Shown here: positions 1-6,628 of the stretch, in pieces
Position numbering within the stretch: the first letter of the stretch is position 1
Layout of the letters: each line of letters starts with the position of its first letter
Source: Desulfurococcales archaeon
GTDB taxonomy: Archaea > Thermoproteota > Thermoprotei_A > Sulfolobales > AG1
Length of the DNA stretch: 13,166 nt
Direction: 5' to 3'
NCBI GenBank assembly: GCA_026990885.1
Contig: JALXCO010000226.1
Location: 1 to 13,166 of the forward strand
Notes under the pieces: model-generated
Databases searched by the model: none
What the model saw: the letters and a program-made list of their open reading frames with translations, nothing else
Told to the model about the DNA's origin: nothing
Position numbers and translations under genes: made by a program

Positions 1-15
1 GGCACAATAACGTGG

Positions 16-573
16 TTAGAGCCTGATCAGGTAGATAGATCCATCATCAGCCTCAAGCTTGTCTATACAGCTGGAGAGATAATAGCAGTAGGCTACCACA
101 GAACACACCACAGCGTCGGCTAGATCCTTATTTCTAGATAGGAGATCCATATCGATGGAGCTATCAACACCAACACCTATAAGGCTCAGCAATGAAGCTA
201 TATCTCTCACCCCGCTACTCTTTAGAGCGCTCCTTGGATGTGTCTCAATAACTGTAGCGCTATGCTTCTGCAGCTCCATAGATAGGTTCCATGCCCTCGC
301 CGTAAGATCTCTCATAAAGCTGAAGTTAGGCGGAAACACTTTGAATCCTCTAGATATAGCCAGCCTATCAACCATACGCATCCTAGGCGGATTGGTTAAT
401 GGCGCGTCTATCGCTATGATCCTTACCCGATCTCTAGCTACAGACCCGACTATATCCTCATCGCTATAGAGGCACTCAGCCTTTATCAAGCCCGCCATAT
501 CTGTATCGATAACTACGTAGCCGCTGCATCTATGGGGCTTAGCCGAAAGATCCAGCCCAGCAACCCTAGCGAT
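16..573 (-). CDS. DUF429 family protein (RNase H-like fold, putative nuclease), start probably non-ATG
   Basis: The protein carries the conserved DUF429 blocks: IDAPL, a VDR segment followed by GFKVFPP, LTARAWNL, and ETHPRSALKSSG. DUF429 proteins are predicted to have an RNase H-like fold with acidic metal-binding residues; their substrate is unknown. The first ATG (496-498) would give 160 residues but would lose the usual first strand. Codons upstream of it read VAGLDLSAKPHRCSGYVVID, a typical family N-terminus with the first conserved Asp. No ATG, GTG or TTG lies between that segment and an in-frame TAG at 580-582. I extend to ATC at 571-573 (185 residues), which has an AGGTG Shine-Dalgarno-like motif (rc of 583-587) nine bases upstream. 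The gene lies 21 nt after the MOSC gene on the same strand and is probably co-transcribed with it. The family call is firm; the start is inferred. Confidence 0.8.
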   Translation of the reverse strand: MARVAGLDLSAKPHRCSGYVVIDTDMAGLIKAECLYSDEDIVGSVARDRVRIIAIDAPLTNPPRMRMVDRLAISRGFKVFPPNFSFMRDLTARAWNLSMELQKHSATVIETHPRSALKSSGVRDIASLLSLIGVGVDSSIDMDLLSRNKDLADAVVCSVVAYCYYLSSCIDKLEADDGSIYLIRL

Positions 574-594
574 CGGAAGCTACACCTGCACAGA

Positions 595-1404
595 TCAGTC
601 TTCCGTGTGCTCCAAACCCAGTATCTCTACACTATCCAAAACCCTAATGACTTTCCCGCCCTGCCCCGGCCTAACTATGGTGTTTATACACGCCCTATAG
701 TTATGATCATTCTCGAGGAGCCTTATCCTTGGCCTCTTCTCAATAAAGATCTTCTGGAAAAACAGGGTCTCCTTACCCGTAAAGGGGTCCCTTGATGGAA
801 CAACACATCTCTTAGAGATGTTTCGACCCTCCATAACCACATCCCCAACCCTAAAGACCACGGCTTTTCCAGGCCCTGCATAGAGCCTATCCTCCCAGAA
901 AGCCTCCACACCACCAACCTCGATGTTTGCCCTGAACCTGAGCCTGGCCTGAAGTATATCCCAGTCCTCAAACCACGACGCCACAGTGCTTAGTGTCGCT
1001 GTGCTGGTTATTGTTGGCCCGCTGTATCTTGTATCGTCGGGGAACCCTGTATCGGTGTTTTTAACCACCTTAACCTCGTAGCCGAAAAATCTGGTTAGCC
1101 ATCTCCCGAACCTTTCTGTCTCGCTGTCCAGCTCGAACACTTCCTCATCACCGCACGCCGATATATACACTATGACCCTATCAATGCTTTTCAGGGCGTA
1201 CCTAGCCCTCAATAGATGGATTTTCCTCTCCCTCTTCCCATTAACGAACCTTCCCCTACTATCTACTATAGCGTATAGCCTATCATACATGAGCGAGCCT
1301 GAATCCGTGACCCTAGCTTCGCCCACCTCTTTGGGTGGTAAGCTCTTTATAGGGTAGATCATGATCTTATATACAAAGGGCCGACCAAAACTATTTTCCG
1401 CCAT
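595..1404 (-). CDS. MOSC domain protein with N-terminal MOSC_N beta-barrel (mARC/YcbX-like)
   Basis: The 269-residue protein has the MOSC N-terminal barrel (IYPIKSLPP near 16-24, then YDRLYAIVDSRGRFVNGKRE near 40-60). A C-terminal MOSC core follows, with RFRANIEV at 156-163 and RCVVPSRDPFTG around Cys200. In this family (eukaryotic mARC, bacterial YcbX, the C-terminus of Moco sulfurase) that cysteine binds the molybdenum of the cofactor or carries sulfur. No [2Fe-2S] ferredoxin domain follows, unlike YcbX, so an external electron donor would be needed if it is a reductase. No membrane segment is evident, so it should be cytosolic. It sits 79 nt downstream of the AGPS-like gene on the same strand, so read-through from the large operon is possible. 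moeA and mobA about 9 kb away show that the organism makes molybdopterin cofactors. The exact substrate is not predictable. Confidence 0.85.
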   Translation of the reverse strand: MAENSFGRPFVYKIMIYPIKSLPPKEVGEARVTDSGSLMYDRLYAIVDSRGRFVNGKRERKIHLLRARYALKSIDRVIVYISACGDEEVFELDSETERFGRWLTRFFGYEVKVVKNTDTGFPDDTRYSGPTITSTATLSTVASWFEDWDILQARLRFRANIEVGGVEAFWEDRLYAGPGKAVVFRVGDVVMEGRNISKRCVVPSRDPFTGKETLFFQKIFIEKRPRIRLLENDHNYRACINTIVRPGQGGKVIRVLDSVEILGLEHTED

Positions 1405-1483
1405 AGCTACGCTATACCAATAAATCCATAACGTGTTGCCTGGTATTAAGCTTCATTCCCACTACACCTATGGGGGCTTTGCC

Positions 1484-2875
1484 TTATTCGAAACCGCTCC
1501 ATGCGTATGGATTGATGATGTTGCTTGGATCCAGGGCTCTCTTTATCATATCCAATATTTTTCTGGGGGTCCCTCCAGGATCCATATCTAGCCATCTAGA
1601 CCTCATAACCCCCACACCGTGGTGGTGGCTTAGGCTCGCACCTGATTCCAGGGCTTTATCCATTACTGTCTCGACAATCCTCCAGTATAGGTCAGGGTCC
1701 TTCTTGAACACCACTGTAAAGTAGAGGGCCGCACCATTATGGTAGAAGTGTGAGGCATGCGCAAAGGCCACCACTATATCGCTTCCGAGATCTTCAAGAC
1801 CCTTCATCACCGACCTATATGCTGTAGAGATTCTGGACCATGTAGCCGATATATCGAAGGTTTCAAACCACATGTTTGATTCATCAAGCATCCTGATCTC
1901 CTCCTCATACCTGTATCTACTCTCGATCCATCTCCTATAGGGTTCATCACCCAGGAATCTCCCGCCCTCACCCTCAATAGAGTTCTTGGCCTTTCTCCAG
2001 AGAAGCTCAACAACATCTTCATCGTATCCTTCAAAGCTGAGCAGTATAATGGATCCATCAACCCCAAACCTTAATCTAGATTCAACAGGATCACTAACCC
2101 TGGCTAGAGCCGGCGTGATCCCCTTGGAGATCAGCTTTCTCACAGCCTTAACTCCTGTCTCGAGGTCCCTGACTTCAAAGCCTCCGCTCATGCTGTATGG
2201 CGGTGTGTGGAATATCTTTAGCACCGCCTTAGTCACTATACCAAACCTCCCCTCGGCACCGATATACAGCCTCTTCAGGTCAGGACCCATAGATGATCTA
2301 GGAGCCAGAACCCCCCTCACCCAAAACACATCACCCAGCGGAGACACGAGCTCGAGGTTTAAAACGAGATCCTCAATACCCCCGTAGCCAGTGCTGTGGG
2401 AACCAGTACCCATGGACGATATGCTTCCGCCAACAGTAGCTAGGTGGTATGATTGGGGGAAATACCTCAGGCTATATCCTTTCTCCGAGAGTCTCCTCTC
2501 GAGATCGGCTATAACTACCCCGCTCTCAACCAGCACATATAGATCCTCATCATTGATTTCTAGCACCCTATTCATGCGCTCGAGAGAAACTATAATACAG
2601 TTTCCGCGGGGAAGTATGGCCCCCGTAACGCTTGATCCACCGCCAAACGGGATCAAACATGCGCGATACCTATTAGCGGTCTTGACTATATAGGATACAT
2701 CCTCACTGCTCTCAGGAAAAACTATCGCCTGCGCCCTAGGGGTTTCAGCACCGATCCTTTTCAGCAGCAACATATAGGGCCACCACTTCGCTGTGTATCT
2801 ATCGATCACTTCACCATCTATGCTCACCTTGGAGCTACCTAGACCGCTCTCCAGCTCCTCTATTATTCTGCTCAT
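1484..2875 (-). CDS. FAD-linked oxidase of the alkyl-dihydroxyacetonephosphate synthase (AGPS) family
   Basis: The 463-residue protein has a PCMH-type FAD domain (VAO/GlcD fold) with PFGGGSSVTG at 76-85, TVGGSISSMGTGSHSTGYGG at 147-166 and GAEGRFGIVTKA at 206-217. Its C-terminal half is AGPS-like rather than lactate/glycolate-dehydrogenase-like: RVSDP around Arg259, FETFDISATW near 337, SHFYHNGAALYF with Tyr378, and SLSHHHGVG with the His417-419 triad. In mammalian AGPS the equivalent Arg, Tyr and His triad are active-site residues that exchange the acyl group of acyl-DHAP for a long-chain alcohol, making the ether bond. Known AGPS proteins have long N-terminal extensions; this one lacks them. 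The start overlaps the kinase stop by 4 nt (ATGA), so it is the last gene of the coupled operon. The family is firm; synthesis versus cleavage versus a dehydrogenase role is open, because archaea build ethers by another route. Confidence 0.85.
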   Translation of the reverse strand: MSRIIEELESGLGSSKVSIDGEVIDRYTAKWWPYMLLLKRIGAETPRAQAIVFPESSEDVSYIVKTANRYRACLIPFGGGSSVTGAILPRGNCIIVSLERMNRVLEINDEDLYVLVESGVVIADLERRLSEKGYSLRYFPQSYHLATVGGSISSMGTGSHSTGYGGIEDLVLNLELVSPLGDVFWVRGVLAPRSSMGPDLKRLYIGAEGRFGIVTKAVLKIFHTPPYSMSGGFEVRDLETGVKAVRKLISKGITPALARVSDPVESRLRFGVDGSIILLSFEGYDEDVVELLWRKAKNSIEGEGGRFLGDEPYRRWIESRYRYEEEIRMLDESNMWFETFDISATWSRISTAYRSVMKGLEDLGSDIVVAFAHASHFYHNGAALYFTVVFKKDPDLYWRIVETVMDKALESGASLSHHHGVGVMRSRWLDMDPGGTPRKILDMIKRALDPSNIINPYAWSGFE

Positions 2876-4266
2876 AGTCTCCAGCCTAGAACCCTCATTA
2901 ATTTATTCCTGTCTACAAGAATTTCTCTATCTCCAGGATGTATCTTCAGGTCTACATCAGCCAGCTCCCCTATATCATTAAGCTTCACCAAGCCGTCATA
3001 GAGTGAGAGAAGTATAGCCACACCTCTGCTTGTCGCGTCGCCTCCCCTAACCCTCTCTATAGCTGTTCCGCACGATGTGGATAGGATCTTTATGTATTCA
3101 ACGCTATTCGATAAACCACCATCTATCCTCACGGTCTTTACCGCACCTATGTATCTAGCTATATTCCGCACGGAATAACACACCATGTGGGCCAGGCCTT
3201 CAATAACCCCCCTAACTATATCGAACCTGCTTGTGCTGCGTGATAGACCATAGATCAGGCCGCTGGAGGAACCCCTCCTCACCGGCGATGTCATCTCGCT
3301 GAGGGAGGGGATAAAATAGACTGGGGATCTGGCCTTCACTATGTATTCGTCTAAGCTGCCCGGATCATCTAGGAGGCCCACATCAACGAGCCAATCAACC
3401 ACGTTTCCGCCGTTGGGCATGAATGTCTCTACACCATAGAGTATATCCTGCTTTATCTTGTAGACGACTATAGGGATCATGCCTTTAGAAGGTATAATGA
3501 ACCTATCTGTGGGCGCATCTATAAAGATTCCCGTCCCACAGGTTATCTTCACGCACCCGGGATCAGTGCATGAGGACCCTATGATTGATGCCTGCTGATC
3601 CGCTATCAGGGCGTTGACGTCTACACCTCCTAAAGATCCGATCTCTTCTACATTATCTATTATTTCAGCACCAACTCTATCTGGTATGTCTAGGAGGGTA
3701 TATAGTATACCTATCCTTTTAAGGGTTTTTGGGTGTATTAACCCCGTTAGGGCCTCGTTGCCCAGATCGTTTATGTATCTCTTCGATAGTCTATAGGCTA
3801 TATATGAGCTCAATGTACCTATGAAGGCCTCGCCCCTACCCACCTTATCACGGATCTCCGGATTGTTCCTCAGGAGCCACAGCATCTTAAGGACAGGGGC
3901 TTCCGGCCTTATTATTTTCCCGATCAGTGGCAGTCTAGAATATACTCTATACCTAAAGCCTGAATAGATCTCTCTACCTCTAGGATCGAGCCACGTAATG
4001 ATGTTGGTTAAAGGCTCCCCCCTCCTATCCCAGGAGATTATGGAGGCCCTATAGGTAGCTATACCCATTCTCCTAACACCTAGGCTAGAGAACCTCTTTG
4101 CGCAGTGCTCTATGAAGCCCCAGATATATCTTGGATCCTGCTCGACGTAGCCTCCCTCAACAACATATCTGCTTCTAACCCGCTCTATCGGGGTCCCCCT
4201 CAGAGTCTCGCCATAGATATACGCCTTTAGACTGCTTGTTCCAATATCTATTACTCCGTATCTCAT
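2872..4266 (-). CDS. FGGY-family carbohydrate kinase, glycerol-kinase-like with altered substrate pocket
   Basis: The 464-residue protein has the FGGY actin-like ATPase layout: DIGTSS at 7-12 (phosphate 1), EQDP at 42-45, ADQQAS at 222-227, CGTGIF at 243-248 and IDGGLSNS at 381-388 (adenosine region). EQDP and DQQA are hallmarks of glycerol kinases, which convert glycerol plus ATP to glycerol 3-phosphate in the cytoplasm. Asp223 corresponds to catalytic Asp245 of E. coli GlpK. Two glycerol contacts are missing, however. The NQRE motif (Arg83-Glu84) reads TYRA at 71-74, so Glu is replaced by Ala. The YFSGTK segment with Tyr135 is replaced by PEAPVLK near 121. The polyol may therefore differ from glycerol. 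The start overlaps the preceding FAD oxidoreductase stop by 4 nt (ATGA). The family call is firm and the substrate is uncertain, so I give no symbol. Confidence 0.85.
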   Translation of the reverse strand: MRYGVIDIGTSSLKAYIYGETLRGTPIERVRSRYVVEGGYVEQDPRYIWGFIEHCAKRFSSLGVRRMGIATYRASIISWDRRGEPLTNIITWLDPRGREIYSGFRYRVYSRLPLIGKIIRPEAPVLKMLWLLRNNPEIRDKVGRGEAFIGTLSSYIAYRLSKRYINDLGNEALTGLIHPKTLKRIGILYTLLDIPDRVGAEIIDNVEEIGSLGGVDVNALIADQQASIIGSSCTDPGCVKITCGTGIFIDAPTDRFIIPSKGMIPIVVYKIKQDILYGVETFMPNGGNVVDWLVDVGLLDDPGSLDEYIVKARSPVYFIPSLSEMTSPVRRGSSSGLIYGLSRSTSRFDIVRGVIEGLAHMVCYSVRNIARYIGAVKTVRIDGGLSNSVEYIKILSTSCGTAIERVRGGDATSRGVAILLSLYDGLVKLNDIGELADVDLKIHPGDREILVDRNKLMRVLGWRL

Positions 4267-5207
4267 GCCGGCTCGATCCTCAGCTGATCCGCATGTTTAG
4301 GTATATCTATAAAAACAATATCTCTATCTAGAACGGTAGCTCTCCCATTAACTCTTATCCTTCTCCCTTTACCCCCATAGATCATGATTCTACCAGCACA
4401 ACTACGAAGATCCGTGGGAAACACCCTTATATTCCCTAAACCCCTATCGATATATAGCTCGACCCTATCACCGCTGCATGAGAGGTTTTCGGCGTATAGC
4501 CGTGCCATTTCAACTAGATCTGCAGGATTGTACGTCTCGATCGCTGCATGCCCAACAGGCTGGAGCTTGGCAAGCGGGTTCCACGGCCTAAACATTGATA
4601 TTATGAGTGTATCCACCCTAAGCGTTCCCCTGCTCGTTTCCACCCTGCTCAACCTATGTGCTCCGTGAATCGATCTTATTCTAGCCCTAATAACCTCCAC
4701 ACCATCGATGCTCCCTAAGCGATCTGTCTCAGGATCTATAATCAACACCCTCCTAGATCTATACAAGAGCATTCGGGACAGCAAAAGGCTATATCTATTT
4801 AATCCGTACAACGCCACATGCATGCCGGGAGATAGATCGTTGAGCACCAGATCAAGGGCTGCATGGAAAGGGTAAACACCAGCGGGTCTACACCCAAATA
4901 TGCCTAGCTCAACAAGCGTGGAAACCCTATATCCTGTGGCCGCAAACCCCTCATCTATAACCTCCAGCCTATCTCTGGATGACGCAACCACGCTTCCATC
5001 CTTCATTAGGGCCGTGGTTCTCAGCCTCACCTTAATATCTCTAGCTACCTTATCGATGATCCTCATGGCCTCAGGATCTATTATCGAGACCCCACCAACA
5101 CGATCCCTATGCTCAACAACCTCAACATCAAAACCTCTATCCATAAGCTCCCTAGCCAGGGCTAGCCCAGATAGCCCCGCACCCACAACAACTACTTTAC
5201 CACCCAT
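4263..5207 (-). CDS. FAD-dependent oxidoreductase, partner of the GlpA-type dehydrogenase
   Basis: I start at the ATG at 5205-5207, which begins MGGKVVVVGAGLSG. It gives 314 residues and a 16-nt overlap with the upstream dehydrogenase gene. An ATG 96 bases further upstream (5303) would add a low-complexity tail that lies inside that gene. The FAD dinucleotide motif GAGLSG is at 9-14 with the acidic strand end EVVEH following. AATGYR and RPAGVYPF (107-114) are typical of the oxidoreductases that sit beside BFD-fused GlpA proteins and of opine/hydrogen-cyanide-synthase-type subunits. The second nucleotide-binding segment is degenerate (YGLNRYS, around 134-140, with only the first glycine kept), so NAD(P) binding is doubtful. 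Relatives form complexes that move electrons from a flavin dehydrogenase to an acceptor. I infer the same role here; the acceptor is unknown. Confidence 0.75.
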   Translation of the reverse strand: MGGKVVVVGAGLSGLALARELMDRGFDVEVVEHRDRVGGVSIIDPEAMRIIDKVARDIKVRLRTTALMKDGSVVASSRDRLEVIDEGFAATGYRVSTLVELGIFGCRPAGVYPFHAALDLVLNDLSPGMHVALYGLNRYSLLLSRMLLYRSRRVLIIDPETDRLGSIDGVEVIRARIRSIHGAHRLSRVETSRGTLRVDTLIISMFRPWNPLAKLQPVGHAAIETYNPADLVEMARLYAENLSCSGDRVELYIDRGLGNIRVFPTDLRSCAGRIMIYGGKGRRIRVNGRATVLDRDIVFIDIPKHADQLRIEPA

Positions 5208-6628
5208 GAATCCCCATACCCCTTCCTCAGCTTTCTGGGGTCTATATTCAGGAGCCTCGACAGCTCCACTATCGCTCTCCCCAAGCAGTTCTGCCCCTGG
5301 CATGAACCCATACCAAGCCTAGTATAGAAACATAGCCCATCGAGCGTCGAGACCCCCTTAGCCACAGCCTCCTTCAGGTGAGCCATACTCACTCCCATGC
5401 ATGGGCACACAATATCTCTCTCGTCGCCAGGATCGGTCTTTACAACCCTATACGGCTCCTCAGCTTCGGAGAGTTCATGATCGGCAACCCTACGCCGACG
5501 TCTAAGCTCTAATCCACCTCTCCAAAGCATCCAGACCACTATCTTGGCTATTGCTGGTGCTGCCGTGAGTCCTGGAGACTCAATACCTATGAGATTCACT
5601 ATCCTTCTAGATCTTCTTGAGTATCCTATGTGGAAGTCCCCACTCCTCGACGATGGCCTCACCCCAACATAGAGCTTAACTGGGATCCCCTTTATCCTTA
5701 CTATCCCGCTGAACCTCTCTATTAGCGTGAATAGATCTCTGGGGGTTGAGCATGTGCTGGTGCATCTATCTCCGCATCGATCCCTAGCCACAGATAGGTT
5801 GGGCCCCCATATCGTTGTTCCCCATAGGGTTGGGATTATGCCTCCCCCCTTTGTCTCGCCTCCACCTATATGGATTGGCGCAACTATGTTTCTGGTTTGG
5901 GCGCGGTCGAAAACGATCATTGCCCCAGGCTTAGGCACAGTCAGACTCCTATATTCAGGATCCACCATACCGGCAATGTCGGAAGAGGATAGCCCTGCAG
6001 AGTTAACCAGGAACCTCGCTTTAATGGTTCCTCTAGACGTCTCTAGAGCTATATAGCCCTCTAAAACCCTAATCGAGGTAACCCTAGTCTCTAGGAGGAA
6101 GCATATTTTTCGCCTTCTAAGCTCGTGGTACAGGCTATATATGAGCCTGAACGAATCCACTATACCGTATCCATCAACCACAACACCCCCAAACCCAACG
6201 ATATTGGGCTCGAGCCTTCTGAGGGTTTTACCGCCTACAAGTCTCACCCCAAAGCCTCTAGCCCCGTAGTATAGCTTCAGCAAGAGATACAGTATAGGCG
6301 AATAAATGAGCTGCCTCACTCTCTGGGCAACAAGTATAGCTGACACCCGCCTAAACCCGACGCCAAGCTCTCTGCATAGCCTATCATACATCCTGTTCCC
6401 GTATATGGCTAACCTGCTCTTCACGGATCCTAGAGGGAGCTGGATAACATGTATAACCCCTCCATGAGCCCTAGAAACCCCAAAGCCCGGCTCCGGATGG
6501 AGATCTATAACGGCTATCTCAAGCCTATACCTGGATAGCTCATAGGCTATAAGCAGCCCAACCAATCCAGCACCTATAATGGCTACATCGAAAACAGCGT
6601 CTTTATCCTTGGAGCCATGGCTATCCAT
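5192..6628 (-). CDS. glpA: GlpA-type FAD glycerol-3-phosphate dehydrogenase with C-terminal BFD-like [2Fe-2S] domain
   Basis: I start at ATG 6626-6628 (MDSHGSKDKD), giving 478 residues and an 8-nt overlap with the phosphodiesterase stop. The ATG at 6664 would add 12 residues. The DAO-type FAD domain begins with DVAIIGAGLVGLLIA (GAGLVG at 19-24) and ends with NLIGIESPGLTAAPAIA. A C-terminal BFD-like domain has four cysteines in the pattern CPC (408, 410) and GMGSCQGQNC (443, 448), expected to hold a [2Fe-2S] cluster. This architecture is known from GlpA proteins of bacteria such as Thermotoga. The reaction is oxidation of glycerol 3-phosphate to dihydroxyacetone phosphate, with electrons passed via FAD and Fe-S to a partner rather than to NAD. 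An unusual C-x3-C-x3-C cluster lies at 285-293. Which glycerol-phosphate isomer, or alkyl derivative, is used cannot be read from sequence. Confidence 0.82.
   Translation of the reverse strand: MDSHGSKDKDAVFDVAIIGAGLVGLLIAYELSRYRLEIAVIDLHPEPGFGVSRAHGGVIHVIQLPLGSVKSRLAIYGNRMYDRLCRELGVGFRRVSAILVAQRVRQLIYSPILYLLLKLYYGARGFGVRLVGGKTLRRLEPNIVGFGGVVVDGYGIVDSFRLIYSLYHELRRRKICFLLETRVTSIRVLEGYIALETSRGTIKARFLVNSAGLSSSDIAGMVDPEYRSLTVPKPGAMIVFDRAQTRNIVAPIHIGGGETKGGGIIPTLWGTTIWGPNLSVARDRCGDRCTSTCSTPRDLFTLIERFSGIVRIKGIPVKLYVGVRPSSRSGDFHIGYSRRSRRIVNLIGIESPGLTAAPAIAKIVVWMLWRGGLELRRRRRVADHELSEAEEPYRVVKTDPGDERDIVCPCMGVSMAHLKEAVAKGVSTLDGLCFYTRLGMGSCQGQNCLGRAIVELSRLLNIDPRKLRKGYGDSWVVK

Noticed and set aside
1405..1483. 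Gap between the AGPS-like and MOSC genes as a site for a small gene or strong promoter
   Set aside because: No open frame with a start is seen. The AT-rich run at 1419-1425 is only 15-20 bp from the MOSC ATG, too close for a normal TATA box at that start, so I did not list it as a promoter.
5208..5303. N-terminal extension of the FAD oxidoreductase from an ATG at 5303
   Set aside because: The added 32 residues lie inside the dehydrogenase gene, have no FAD-fold homology pattern and precede a perfect Rossmann start at the ATG at 5207.
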